Assembly (NCBI GenBank): GCA_903837125.1
Contig: CAILTG010000022.1
Span: forward strand, 1-37,326
DNA length: 37,326 nucleotides
Reading direction: 5' to 3'
DNA from: Candidatus Magasanikiibacteriota bacterium
GTDB lineage: Bacteria; Patescibacteriota; Patescibacteriia; Magasanikbacterales; UBA922
The notes beneath the pieces are model-generated. The model was not told where the DNA came from, ran no database searches, and saw only the letters and a list, made by a program, of their open reading frames with translations. This document shows positions 14,799 to 24,051 of this stretch, piece by piece. A program made the translations under genes and the position numbers. Each line of letters begins with the position of its first letter. Position 1 is the stretch's first letter.

Positions 14799-15458
14799 TT
14801 ATTTTACAAATTTTCCCATTATTAAATCACCAAGCACTTTGAGCCCCCCTAAAATTCCCTGTCCATATTCACGGTACACCACTTTTATAGGAAATTCAAG
14901 ATACTTTAAATTATATTTTTTAATTTGAGCGGGTATTTCTGTATTATGAGCCATTCTATCTTGAGTTATGATTATTTTTTCCAAAGCTTGGCGGCCCAAA
15001 ATTCTAAAACCATTATGTCCATCAGTAAGTTTAATACCAGCAAATAATCTGTTAACCATTCTAGCTAAAGGTAACATAATATACCTTTTAGATAATGGCA
15101 TCGGTAATTTTTCACCTAAAAAACGAGAACCAAACAAAAAATCTGCGCCAGCCTTTTGCATTGCCAATACAGCCGGTTTAATATCCTCAACATCAAACTG
15201 TTCATCAGCATCAAAATCTACCACATAATCAGCTCCTAGCTGTACTGCCAATTCATGACCGGTTTGCAAGGCTGCACCTTGGCCACAATTAATTTCATGA
15301 TGCAAAACACTAGCGCCTGCTTCCACAGCCATTTTCAAAGTATCATCCCCCGAAAAATCATCTACTACAATCACTTTATCTACTTGACTAAAAAGGCTCC
15401 GCACCACGGAACCTATTGTTTTTTCTTCATTAAAAGCAGGCACAACAGCCACCAACAT
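14799..15458 (-). CDS. GT2-family glycosyltransferase (polyprenyl-phosphate sugar synthase-like)
   Basis: 219 residues of GT-A fold: the opening VVPAFNEEKTIGSVV, the VVDDFSGDDT nucleotide loop, a DFDADEQF metal-binding region (DxD equivalent) and the FGSRFLG and DGHNGFRI segments. It lacks C-terminal membrane helices, as in soluble dolichol-phosphate mannosyltransferase-like enzymes, which charge a polyprenyl phosphate with one sugar from a nucleotide sugar. The nearby DUF2304 protein supports this reading. The product could feed a GT-C enzyme such as the one at 267-1556. It starts 4 bases after the UXS-like gene ends, so the two are co-transcribed. Confidence 0.85.
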   Translation of the reverse strand: MLVAVVPAFNEEKTIGSVVRSLFSQVDKVIVVDDFSGDDTLKMAVEAGASVLHHEINCGQGAALQTGHELAVQLGADYVVDFDADEQFDVEDIKPAVLAMQKAGADFLFGSRFLGEKLPMPLSKRYIMLPLARMVNRLFAGIKLTDGHNGFRILGRQALEKIIITQDRMAHNTEIPAQIKKYNLKYLEFPIKVVYREYGQGILGGLKVLGDLIMGKFVK

Positions 15459-15462
15459 AGTG

Positions 15463-16497
15463 CTAATTATTTGGGTGATTAAATTCCATCATTTCTTTAT
15501 TCGCAATAGTATAATCTATGGTATTTTGTAAACCATCTTCCAAAGAAATTAAAGGTATCCACTCCAAAGTTTCTTTAGCCTTAGTCAAATCCGGAATACC
15601 TTTGGTAGTTAAAAAAACTAGCGGTTCCTCAAAAACTACTTTAGAACTAGAACTAGTCATTTTAATAATTTTCTCTGCCACTTCAGCCACTTTATAAACT
15701 TGATTATGACCTAAGTTAACTACTGAAACATCAGGATCAGAATGCATTAATCTTATTAGGCCATCAATTAAATCAGTGACGTAACAATAAGACTGCTCCA
15801 TATCGCCAGAACCATAGATTACCATATCTTTTCCTTCTAAAGCATCAACAATAAAATCTGGTATTACCAAACCATCCCGCATCTTCATTCTTGGCCCATA
15901 GGTGGTAAAAATCCTGCCAATCTTGGCATCCAAACCATAAACCTGACGATAAGTTTCTACACAAGTTTCTGCAAACCTTTTTCCTTCATCATAACAACCG
16001 CGTGGAGACAAATGTTCCACCAAACCTTCATCCTCTTCACTAAAAACATTAAAATCTGGAGCTGGCGGACCATAAATCACTGAACTTGAAGAAAAAAGAT
16101 ATTTAGCCCGATATTTAACTGCCAGGTCTAAAGTGTTAATCATGGAATTGGAATTGGCCCACAGCGATTCTAATTTATGAATTTCAAAATCTTTGGGGCT
16201 GGTGGGGCAGGCTAAATGATAAATTTCCTGCACTCCTTGAAACTTTAATTTGAATTTATCCAACTCATCAAACTGTTCCAAATCAATAGGCTTATTTACA
16301 TCACATTTAATAAATTCAAAATCAGGATACTGTAATAAATGGTCAATATTTTGAATAGTGGAGTTGGATAAATTATCCAAGCAAATTACCTTAGCCTCTT
16401 TAAGCAGACGTTCACAAATATGAGAACCTAAAAAACCCGCACCGCCGGTAACCAACACATTTTTTTTCTCAAAAATAATTGACTCACCACTTTTCAT
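15463..16497 (-). CDS. NAD-dependent epimerase/dehydratase, UDP-glucuronate decarboxylase-like
   Basis: 344 residues, extended short-chain dehydrogenase. The Rossmann motif GGAGFLGS lies near residues 18-25, HLACPTSP around 94, and the catalytic YDEGK (Tyr and Lys). ACPTSP and RGCYDEGKR are hallmarks of the UDP-xylose synthase branch. It resembles the enzyme at 25441-26379 but is longer and diverged (GPPAPDFNVF in place of the GDP loop), so it may act on another nucleotide sugar. The GT2 gene follows. Confidence 0.75.
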   Translation of the reverse strand: MKSGESIIFEKKNVLVTGGAGFLGSHICERLLKEAKVICLDNLSNSTIQNIDHLLQYPDFEFIKCDVNKPIDLEQFDELDKFKLKFQGVQEIYHLACPTSPKDFEIHKLESLWANSNSMINTLDLAVKYRAKYLFSSSSVIYGPPAPDFNVFSEEDEGLVEHLSPRGCYDEGKRFAETCVETYRQVYGLDAKIGRIFTTYGPRMKMRDGLVIPDFIVDALEGKDMVIYGSGDMEQSYCYVTDLIDGLIRLMHSDPDVSVVNLGHNQVYKVAEVAEKIIKMTSSSSKVVFEEPLVFLTTKGIPDLTKAKETLEWIPLISLEDGLQNTIDYTIANKEMMEFNHPNN

Positions 16498-16545
16498 AAT
16501 TTAGCTATTTTTAGTCAAACAATAAATCACTATTATTATATCACA

Positions 16546-18549
16546 CTATAAAAAAACCTTCCATCCTACCTCGCTACCCGCCCCCGCCGGCTGCCATTCC
16601 TCTAATTTTTTAACTTCATCCGACCAAACCACCACTGATTCACCAGGATAAACAGTAATAATTTCATCTTTATTATCCTGATTATAATTCCCCACCGAAA
16701 TTGACAATAATCCTTTAACAGCAGAATCATAAGCCAAAAAATTCCGGAGTATTTCTCCAGCTTTATTATAAATTACCACCGTTGGTCCATCATTCAAAGA
16801 TCCAGCTATTACATATTCACTATTACCATCACCATTCACATCCCCAGCAGAAATCTCTCCCCGACCAAGAACATTAACTGCAAATGAGTTACTCAATTCT
16901 TCAGCACTTTTAAATTGATGCATTTTTAATTTTCCTTGATCTTTGTAAAGAGCCAAAAGTTCGTTCTGCTTTGAAAAAGCGTTATAACTTAAAGCCAGAG
17001 ACACACCTTCGTGTTTTTGACTGATATTATATTTTAACAATTCCTTTCCCTGAAGAGAAAAAACTTGATAAACATTCTTATCCGCATAATCAGGAGCCAA
17101 AATTATTTGTTCCTCGCTATTGCCCCAAATTTTGCCAGATAAAATATTCAACCTACCTTTGGCCGTGACTGGCCAACTGTTTATTTTTTTGTCACCACTG
17201 TCATAAATACTAATTTCCACAGTTTGCTTATTTTTTCTTTTTTCCACCACCCAAAATTTTTCACCATTTTGATCTTGAAAAACTTTGGCCGCCAGTGCCT
17301 GTTTTAAAAATATTTTATTATCACTATTCTGAGACAAAGAATTTAAATCTTTAGTAAAAAAATTACCAGTTTTAAAATCAAGAACAGACAAATTATTTAA
17401 TGGTCTGGTTGCCTCCAGCTTGGCAATAGCATATTCCACAGCTTTATCAGCTTGCAATAATCCTGCACCAAAAATATTGGCATAATCAGCTTCATCTTGG
17501 CTAGGTGTATGATGCACTGTTGACAAAATGGCCTGATAAATTTCTTTGGGACCCCACTCTTCATGAATTCCTTTTATTAAAGCCGCTACTCCGCTTACCA
17601 ACGGTGTTGCAAAAGAAGTACCTTTGTATCCTCCACCATATTTTAGAGGAAAACCATCAGTAGGTGAAAAACGTAAAGTACTAGTAATCTCCACACCAGG
17701 AGCAGTAAGATCTATACAATCAGAACCAACATCGGAAAACACGGCCAAATGATGAGAAACGTCAACAGCACTAACACCCAAAACCCATGGCTCGCTTTCT
17801 CCAGCATCCGCACAAACCGGATAAAGTGGACTAACATTTAAATCCATCATACTATTTCCGGCAGCAGCCACTACCACTATTCCTTGATCAAAAGCATATT
17901 TTACTGCTAACTTTACCTCTGGATCAGCATCGCCCACAGCGCTAATATTAATAATCTTAGCCCCATTATCCACTGCATAGCGAATGGCTTTAGCTAATGG
18001 TTTCAAATTAGCACCGCTACCGCTATCATCCAAAACTTTTAAATTCATTAATTCCACTTTCCAATTTACACCAGCAATGGCTTCATTATTATTACCCACA
18101 GCACCAATTAAACCAGCCACCAAAGTACCATGGTTAAACACTCCTTCTTTTTTTTGTTCAGGAGTTAAATAATCAAATTCTGGCCGCGGGTCATTGTTTC
18201 CCAAGGCTTCTTCCGCATCAATTATTCCATCATGATTATAATCCGCTGGCACAAAATTCCAACCATAAACATCATCCACATAACCGTTGTGGTCATCATC
18301 AATACCATTATAAGGAATTTCTTTTTTATTAATCCAAAGATTATCAATTAAATCTGGATGAAACATGTCAAAACCATTATCTATTACTGCCACCACTACG
18401 TCTTCTGAACCAGTATTCAAATCCCAAGCTTGATATAAACCAATATCTTTATAAGCCCATTGCTCGGCGCCTGGATCATTAGGAATACGCGCCAAAGCTG
18501 TAACTGGTAATAATAAAAATATTGTTAAAAACAAAAAAAACTTCCGCAT
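16546..18549 (-). CDS. Secreted subtilisin-like (S8) serine protease with C-terminal FG-GAP-like region
   Basis: 667 residues. The signal peptide is MRKFF, a hydrophobic run and ALA (cleavage near 20). The peptidase S8 triad is complete: Asp57 (AVIDNGFD), His140 (NHGTLVAG) and Ser312 (GTSFATP), with the oxyanion Asn232 in AAAGNS. A Ca-type insert DDDHNGYVDD and DYNHDGIIDAEE follows the Asp. Residues about 400-667 form a beta-rich region with repeats such as AGDVNGDGNSEYVIAG and VGNYNQDNKDEIIT, typical of FG-GAP/VCBS propellers that bind Ca2+. There is no sortase motif. It lies 26 bases after the surface-protein gene and may be transcribed with it from 20114-20142. Substrate unknown. Confidence 0.9.
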   Translation of the reverse strand: MRKFFLFLTIFLLLPVTALARIPNDPGAEQWAYKDIGLYQAWDLNTGSEDVVVAVIDNGFDMFHPDLIDNLWINKKEIPYNGIDDDHNGYVDDVYGWNFVPADYNHDGIIDAEEALGNNDPRPEFDYLTPEQKKEGVFNHGTLVAGLIGAVGNNNEAIAGVNWKVELMNLKVLDDSGSGANLKPLAKAIRYAVDNGAKIINISAVGDADPEVKLAVKYAFDQGIVVVAAAGNSMMDLNVSPLYPVCADAGESEPWVLGVSAVDVSHHLAVFSDVGSDCIDLTAPGVEITSTLRFSPTDGFPLKYGGGYKGTSFATPLVSGVAALIKGIHEEWGPKEIYQAILSTVHHTPSQDEADYANIFGAGLLQADKAVEYAIAKLEATRPLNNLSVLDFKTGNFFTKDLNSLSQNSDNKIFLKQALAAKVFQDQNGEKFWVVEKRKNKQTVEISIYDSGDKKINSWPVTAKGRLNILSGKIWGNSEEQIILAPDYADKNVYQVFSLQGKELLKYNISQKHEGVSLALSYNAFSKQNELLALYKDQGKLKMHQFKSAEELSNSFAVNVLGRGEISAGDVNGDGNSEYVIAGSLNDGPTVVIYNKAGEILRNFLAYDSAVKGLLSISVGNYNQDNKDEIITVYPGESVVVWSDEVKKLEEWQPAGAGSEVGWKVFL

Positions 18550-18575
18550 AGAAATACTTAATATATTTTTTAATT

Positions 18576-20066
18576 CTATAAAAGTGAAATCACGCCATTA
18601 TTACTCACTGTGGGATAATCCATGTCTGATTCATTATCGGAAATGCCACCAGCAGGATTACCAATATCAATTGGATATAATGAGTTAATAACAAATAGAC
18701 CAGAAAAATTATTATTGGTAAATCCCGAATCACTAACATTTGAACCTACAAAACAAAAATTACCGCGACGATTATAATAATATTTTCCATCGGACACTCT
18801 CTTAACCACCAAACCATAGGGATATTCATAAACCCCGCTTGGCACATTAATTATTTTATTGCCCAAAGGAGTGTAACCTCGTAATATCTGTTTTCCATCT
18901 TTCACCCCTTGATTACTAGTATAAGGATCAGTAGGATCACTAAACCAATAATAAATTTCTTCATAATCAGACAAGCCGTCACTATCAGAATCACTAGAAT
19001 AATCACTGGTGCCATATTCTATCTCCACCTGCTCTGGTACACCATCCTTATCATGATCCAAAATCCCTTGTGACACATTGGCAGCATCATAACTTCTTAC
19101 AAAGTAAGAACTATTATAGATTGGGTCCAGCGTCAAAACTCGATTCTGCCAATCTTTGCCATATAATAAATAAACATTGGTCTCTGATAACATTGGTCTT
19201 AACACACAACCTGGTTCTACAGCATAAACTTTTGGAAAACCACTAAATTTTAAAAGCCAAGTGCCAGGCCTCACACAAACTGGTTGACCAACTGTATAAT
19301 CCTTTAACTTAGAATCGCTTACATAAATTAAACCACTAAAATCCTTGTACCAAGAATGAAAAACAGCACTATTTATAAAAGGGTGAATTTTTGCATCATA
19401 ACCAAAATAATAAACTGTACCCGTCTGGCCTTTTAACAAACTGCCTTCTTTTAAATAACGGCTCGGCTCAATAAAATTAATCTGACGAGATACAATTATA
19501 TTATTATTATCAATATCTATAAATTTAACGTAAACTGTTTTCTGACCACTACCAGAAGTTAAAGTCCAATTAACAGCTACTGCCGGATCCTGTGGCAGAG
19601 CAGCGGAAAAATCACTGGAATTACTTACCAAAAAACTATCCAATTTTTTTGAATAAGAAAAATTAAGTACCACCTGTCTCAAATTAGTATCCTTGTCGCT
19701 ATTATTAATATTAAAATCAGCATACAAACCTTCCGGAGAAGTTAAATTTATCTGTGCTGAATACACTGTGCTTTCTCCTTCTGTACCTTTAAATTGTGCA
19801 TAAACCACTTTAACACCTTCACCAAAAGACAACCTCCACATTTTTTCACCATTAAAATTTTCCCAATCACTATCTGATAAATCAACCAAATTGGAAACTT
19901 TCATATACTGAGTTCCTGTTGGTCCATTAAGATACAAGATAACCTTACGGGTATTAGTGTAGACAGCCCCTTGATTAATAGTAACATAAGTAGAAGTAAG
20001 TGCTGTGTTGGTAAACACAAAAATTCCCAGAATCAACAGCAATAACCAAAGTTGCTTTTTTAACAT
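18576..20066 (-). CDS. Secreted surface protein with beta-sandwich repeats, KxYAV-like region and Ca-binding DxDxDG motifs
   Basis: 496 residues. A signal peptide (MLKKQ, a leucine-rich core, TNTALT) is followed by two or three repeats of a beta-sandwich unit (sections ending YAQFKG, YVKFID). Next is a region containing GTVYYFGYDAKIHPF, the SWY-DF segment and FPKVYAVEPGCVLR, a layout I associate with Patescibacteria surface proteins. After that come thrombospondin type 3-like Ca-binding motifs (DHDKDGVPE, DSDSDGLSDYEE). Such proteins are exported to the cell surface. It is followed by the protease, which could process it. Confidence 0.75.
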   Translation of the reverse strand: MLKKQLWLLLLILGIFVFTNTALTSTYVTINQGAVYTNTRKVILYLNGPTGTQYMKVSNLVDLSDSDWENFNGEKMWRLSFGEGVKVVYAQFKGTEGESTVYSAQINLTSPEGLYADFNINNSDKDTNLRQVVLNFSYSKKLDSFLVSNSSDFSAALPQDPAVAVNWTLTSGSGQKTVYVKFIDIDNNNIIVSRQINFIEPSRYLKEGSLLKGQTGTVYYFGYDAKIHPFINSAVFHSWYKDFSGLIYVSDSKLKDYTVGQPVCVRPGTWLLKFSGFPKVYAVEPGCVLRPMLSETNVYLLYGKDWQNRVLTLDPIYNSSYFVRSYDAANVSQGILDHDKDGVPEQVEIEYGTSDYSSDSDSDGLSDYEEIYYWFSDPTDPYTSNQGVKDGKQILRGYTPLGNKIINVPSGVYEYPYGLVVKRVSDGKYYYNRRGNFCFVGSNVSDSGFTNNNFSGLFVINSLYPIDIGNPAGGISDNESDMDYPTVSNNGVISLL

Positions 20067-20113
20067 AAATATGATAGATTATCTACAAACGTAAAAACTA
20101 AACAGCCTTAATT

Positions 20114-20142
20114 ATTATACTAAATATTTGGGTTTTAGGCAA
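20114..20142 (-). promoter_or_regulatory. Promoter of the surface protein and protease genes
   Basis: On the - strand: -35 TTGCCT (20137-20142), a 17-bp spacer, then -10 TATAAT (20114-20119). It lies at the start of the divergent sugar transferase gene. Confidence 0.65.
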
Positions 20143-20145
20143 TTT

Positions 20146-21531
20146 ATGCGCTTTATTTACCGTATTAAACAACTAATGCTGGGTGGTGGAGATCTACTCT
20201 GTTTTGCAGTTGGTTTTTGGTTAAGTTTGGCTCTGCGCTACTGGCAAATCCCCCCCTGGGAAAAAATCAACGCTGGTTTGGGATTATTTTTTATTCTTTT
20301 CCTTTTTTGGATAGTAATAATCTTTATCAACGGATTATATGATCTGCATCTTTTAAAGGAAACAAAAAAATATAAAAGATTCCTAGAAGCTGCCGGTATT
20401 TCTGCAATTTTTGGCATAATCTATTTTTACATTGTCCCAACTAATTCACTCAGCCCTAAAACACTATTATTGTTTAACGTCTGTTTTGGTTTTGGTTTAA
20501 GCTATCTCTGGCGCTTAATCTATAACCATTACCTCAACGCCGGTGCTTTAAAAACCAAAATTATTTTTGTGGGCTACACACCAGAAACAGAAGAATTAAT
20601 TAGCATTATTGCCAACTTTCCTGAGCGTGGCTACCAAACTGTGGCGTTAATTGATCCTGCCCAAAAAACCAGACCAGAAGATCATCCTTTTTTTGAAATT
20701 TACCAAGATTTAACTGATTTAGAATCCTCGGTTCGCACTCACCAGGCCGAGATTTTAATAATTGCCCCCCATCTCAAAAAAGAGGATTCCGTATTAAGAG
20801 AACTTTACAAACTCTTTTTTTGGGATATAAAAATTATTGATTTGGCTTCTTTTTATGAAATAATCACCGGTAGAATTCCCCCTTTTACTTTTTCCGAGGC
20901 CTGGTTTTTAGAACACCTAAAACGTGATTTACCCATCTACGATAAAATCAGAAATGCTTTTGATCTTTTGGTTGGCGGACTAATGTTTTTACTGTTTATT
21001 ATTCTTCTACCTTTTATTTATTTGCTAATTAAATTAAGTTCACCCGGACCAATTTTCTTTACCCAAAAAAGAATTGGCCAATTAGGTAAACCATTCACTA
21101 TTTATAAATTCCGTTCAATGTTTGCCATTTCTGCCGACGGCAGCGCAGAAATAGACGGCGCCCAATTTGCTGTAAAAGATGATATACGAATAACTTGGAT
21201 AGGAAGATTTTTAAGAAAAAGCCGGCTTGATGAACTTCCTCAATGTCTTAATTTATTAAAACGAGAAATTTCTTTAATTGGTCCCCGGCCAGAAAGACCA
21301 GAAATTGTGAGTCATCTTACTGAATTATTACCATATTATCCTTTAAGAAACATGGTAAAACCCGGACTTACCGGCTGGGCAGTTATTCATCAAAACTATA
21401 CTGATAATTATGAGAGTTCTTTGCAAAAATTACAATATGATTTATTTTATATAAAAAACCGTTCCTTCTTGTTAGATCTAGCAATTATTCTTCGCACCAT
21501 TAATGTGATAATTAGAATGATGGGACAATAA
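20146..21531 (+). CDS. Polyprenyl glycosylphosphotransferase (WbaP/WcaJ-type initiating sugar-phosphate transferase)
   Basis: 461 residues from an ATG at 20146; an in-frame TTG at 20128 would give 467. Four N-terminal membrane helices, a CoA-binding-like Rossmann domain (about residues 140-240), another membrane segment and the C-terminal bacterial sugar transferase domain. That domain has SPGPIFFTQKRIG, FTIYKFRSM, SRLDELPQ and GPRPERPE, all intact. The family moves a sugar 1-phosphate from a nucleotide sugar to undecaprenyl phosphate, the first step of capsule, exopolysaccharide or S-layer glycan assembly. The gene stands alone, with a terminator 50 bases downstream. Confidence 0.9.
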   Translation: MRFIYRIKQLMLGGGDLLCFAVGFWLSLALRYWQIPPWEKINAGLGLFFILFLFWIVIIFINGLYDLHLLKETKKYKRFLEAAGISAIFGIIYFYIVPTNSLSPKTLLLFNVCFGFGLSYLWRLIYNHYLNAGALKTKIIFVGYTPETEELISIIANFPERGYQTVALIDPAQKTRPEDHPFFEIYQDLTDLESSVRTHQAEILIIAPHLKKEDSVLRELYKLFFWDIKIIDLASFYEIITGRIPPFTFSEAWFLEHLKRDLPIYDKIRNAFDLLVGGLMFLLFIILLPFIYLLIKLSSPGPIFFTQKRIGQLGKPFTIYKFRSMFAISADGSAEIDGAQFAVKDDIRITWIGRFLRKSRLDELPQCLNLLKREISLIGPRPERPEIVSHLTELLPYYPLRNMVKPGLTGWAVIHQNYTDNYESSLQKLQYDLFYIKNRSFLLDLAIILRTINVIIRMMGQ

Positions 21532-21533
21532 TA

Positions 21534-21644
21534 ACAAGATACAAAATACACATAAAAATATACAAAATAACATACAAATAAAAAACCTGCTTTCAGCAGA
21601 TTTTTTATTATATTGTATTTTATTATGTGTATATTGTATCTTGT
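21534..21644. repeat. Long imperfect inverted repeat around a terminator
   Basis: Arms ACAAGATACAA-ATACACATAA (21534 onward) and their reverse complement ending at 21644 match over about 25 bp with two mismatches. The shorter terminator hairpin sits inside. The whole fills the gap between two convergent genes. Confidence 0.75.
21580..21606. terminator. Bidirectional terminator between convergent genes
   Basis: AAAAAACCTGCT/AGCAGATTTTTT, a 12-bp stem with one mismatch and a 3-base loop, with T-runs on both strands. Confidence 0.8.
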
Positions 21645-22552
21645 TAATCTATTCCCCACTCTTTCTTTAACTCCTCAATTCCCTGTTCCAATTTTTTCTT
21701 TGGTTGCCAGTTAATTAATTTTTTTGCCAAAGAATTATCAGCATCAGTGCGACGCGGATCACCTGGACGAGCCGCAATGTTAATTGCAGCGCCACCAATT
21801 AATTTCACCAGTTCATTTACAGAACGTGGATCATGGTTGCCAATGTTCATTACTTCTCCCTTACCCACGTTTTTAGAATTCATGGCCAAAAAATTCGCTT
21901 CGGCAATATCAGTCACGTGAGTATAATCTCGATAATATTCTCCATCACCACACACAGTCAATAATTCCCCAGCTTTTTTCTGTTTCAAAAATTTACCAAT
22001 CACCAGGGCATAAGCACCTTCTGGATCCATATAAGGCCCATAAACATTAAAATATCTAAGAGAGACTGTTTCCAAACTGTAAAGTTCGGCAAACAAACGA
22101 CAATATTCCTCGCCAATATATTTTTGTAATCCATAGGGGCTCATTGGTCTAGTTTTCATTGTTTCCACATAAGGCGAAATCGGCTGGTCACCATAGGCCG
22201 AAGAAGAAGCACTGTAAACCACCCGTTTAACCTTAGCATCACGGGCCGCCACCAAAACATTCAAAGTGCCGGTAACATTATTTTCATTAGTTTCTTGAGG
22301 ATGTTCCACAGAATAAGGCATACGCGGTATAGCTGCCAAATGAAAAACCCCTTCAACCCCTTTCATGGCCTTTTTTAAATCGGACATTTTTCTAATATCA
22401 CCTTTAAGATATTCTACACCTTCAAAAAACCGCTGTTTAATTTTACCGCCGCTATAATTATCCAACACTCGCACTTGATGCCCGGCCTCTTTTAATTTTT
22501 TTACCAAATTAGCACCAATAAAACCTGCACCACCAGTTACTAAATAATACAT
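21644..22552 (-). CDS. NAD-dependent sugar epimerase (UDP-glucose/UDP-GlcNAc 4-epimerase-like)
   Basis: 302 residues, extended SDR. The Rossmann motif TGGAGFIG lies at residues 6-13, HLAAIPR around 72, and the catalytic YGLQK in MSPYGLQKYIGEEY. RYFNVYGP and RDYTHVTDIA in the substrate half are typical of GalE/WbpP-type 4-epimerases. It would interconvert a UDP-hexose and its C4 epimer for glycan synthesis. Its last codons overlap the edge of the inverted repeat at 21534-21644. A dehydratase role cannot be excluded. Confidence 0.82.
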   Translation of the reverse strand: MYYLVTGGAGFIGANLVKKLKEAGHQVRVLDNYSGGKIKQRFFEGVEYLKGDIRKMSDLKKAMKGVEGVFHLAAIPRMPYSVEHPQETNENNVTGTLNVLVAARDAKVKRVVYSASSSAYGDQPISPYVETMKTRPMSPYGLQKYIGEEYCRLFAELYSLETVSLRYFNVYGPYMDPEGAYALVIGKFLKQKKAGELLTVCGDGEYYRDYTHVTDIAEANFLAMNSKNVGKGEVMNIGNHDPRSVNELVKLIGGAAINIAARPGDPRRTDADNSLAKKLINWQPKKKLEQGIEELKKEWGID

Positions 22553-22616
22553 AATTATTAAGTGTTATTATTAAAAAAAATATTTTTAGATAACTATTTA
22601 ATTTTAGTTATCCTGA

Positions 22617-22738
22617 TTAAAAATTTCAAAATTCAAATATCCAATTTCCAATCAATGACAAATTTCAAATATCAAAATTAACAATTTGGATTTTGAATTT
22701 GATTTGACATTGGAAATTAGACATTTAACATTTCACAT
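22617..22738. repeat. Interspersed imperfect palindromic repeat, copy 2
   Basis: Left part CCAATTTCCAATCAATGACA and AATTTCAAAT; right part TTTGAATTTGATTTGACATT and GGAAATT. It shares words and order with 10187-10293. It fills the gap between the epimerase and apt genes. Confidence 0.7.
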
Positions 22739-22739
22739 T

Positions 22740-23270
22740 CTATTCTCCTTTAAATTCTACTAAACTAAAAGTTTTTATTCCTTGTTCGGTTAATTTAGCT
22801 ACCCCTTTCAAATCCGGCAAATTTATAATAAAAGCGCATTCTACCACTTCTCCACCTGCCTTTTGAATTAATTTACAAGCAGCAGCGGCCGTACCGCCGG
22901 TGGCTATTAAATCATCCACCAATAAAATTTTATCTCCTGCGGAAATGGCGTCAGTGTGCATTTCAATTTTATCTTTTCCATATTCTAAATCATATTCTTC
23001 ACTTATTACTTCAGCGGGTAATTTACCCTTTTTTCTAATTGGCACAAACCCCACACCCAGTCGATCAGCCAAAATTGCGCCCACAATAAAACCACGCGAT
23101 TCTATGCCAGCTACCTTATCAATTTTAACATCTTTATATCTTTTAACAAATTCATCAGCTACCGCTTTAAAACCCTCGGCATCTTTAAGCAAGGTAGTGA
23201 TATCACGAAACATCACTCCTGGCTTAGGCCAATTTGGCACAGTGCGAATTTTATCTTTAATACTACTCAT
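22740..23270 (-). CDS. apt: Adenine phosphoribosyltransferase
   Basis: 176 residues, full length for Apt. [12 protein letters not shown] near the N-terminus, the GIESRGFI loop (about 55-62) and the PRPP-binding motif [13 protein letters not shown] (about 113-125) are diagnostic. It converts adenine and PRPP to AMP in the cytosol. It begins 5 bases after mtnP ends; MtnP releases adenine that Apt recovers, so the pair forms a short salvage route. Confidence 0.95.
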   Translation of the reverse strand: MSSIKDKIRTVPNWPKPGVMFRDITTLLKDAEGFKAVADEFVKRYKDVKIDKVAGIESRGFIVGAILADRLGVGFVPIRKKGKLPAEVISEEYDLEYGKDKIEMHTDAISAGDKILLVDDLIATGGTAAAACKLIQKAGGEVVECAFIINLPDLKGVAKLTEQGIKTFSLVEFKGE

Positions 23271-23275
23271 ACAAA

Positions 23276-24028
23276 CTATTCCTTTAAACTTTTTACTGTT
23301 TCCACCAATAAATCAGTAACCTTCTTAATATTCTGAGCAAAAATTTCTAAAACTTTTTCCCAAGTCACCGGTTCTTCATTTTCTCGCCAACAATCATAAT
23401 CAGTAGACATAGCTACCGCGGCATAAGGTACCCCCGCTTCTTTAGCCAAAATAGCCTCTGGTGCAGTGGTCATGTTTATGACATCGGCTCCCCACTGTTG
23501 ATACATTTTACTTTCTGCTTTTGTAGAAAATCGCGGCCCTTCAATAGTTACCACTGTACCAATTTTATGATATGATAAATTCAATTTTTCACAAGCAACA
23601 ATAAACTTATCTCGCAATTTTTTATCAAACGGTTCTGCCAAAGAAACATGAATCGGCCGATGCGGTTCAAACTCTTCATAATAACTGGAAAGTCGGTGTT
23701 TAGTAAAATCAATAAATTGATCCAGGATCACCAAATCCCCTGGTTTAATTTCTTCACGAAGCGACCCAACCGCCGTGGTACCTAAAATTATCTTGCACCC
23801 ATAATCCTTTAAAGCCCAAATATTGGCCCGAAAATTTACCTTTGTGGGAGTAATGGTATGCTCATAACCATGACGAGAAAGCAAAACAATTTCTACATCA
23901 TTAATCAGGCCGACTCGCAAAGTAGAAGTGGGCTTACCATAAGGGGTATCTAAATCCAATTCTTTTTGTATTTTAAAAACATCCAATTTCTCTAAGCCCG
24001 ACCCGCCAATAATACCAATTTTTAACAT
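23276..24028 (-). CDS. mtnP: 5'-methylthioadenosine phosphorylase (MTAP-type)
   Basis: 250 residues. The N-terminal phosphate-binding [19 protein letters not shown], the central [18 protein letters not shown] and the C-terminal INMTTAPEA and STDYDCWRE match the MTAP branch of the purine nucleoside phosphorylases. It cleaves methylthioadenosine with phosphate to adenine and methylthioribose 1-phosphate. The pairing with apt supports this over inosine/guanosine phosphorylase. Confidence 0.9.
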   Translation of the reverse strand: MLKIGIIGGSGLEKLDVFKIQKELDLDTPYGKPTSTLRVGLINDVEIVLLSRHGYEHTITPTKVNFRANIWALKDYGCKIILGTTAVGSLREEIKPGDLVILDQFIDFTKHRLSSYYEEFEPHRPIHVSLAEPFDKKLRDKFIVACEKLNLSYHKIGTVVTIEGPRFSTKAESKMYQQWGADVINMTTAPEAILAKEAGVPYAAVAMSTDYDCWRENEEPVTWEKVLEIFAQNIKKVTDLLVETVKSLKE

Positions 24029-24051
24029 AATATTAAATGATATAAAATTAA

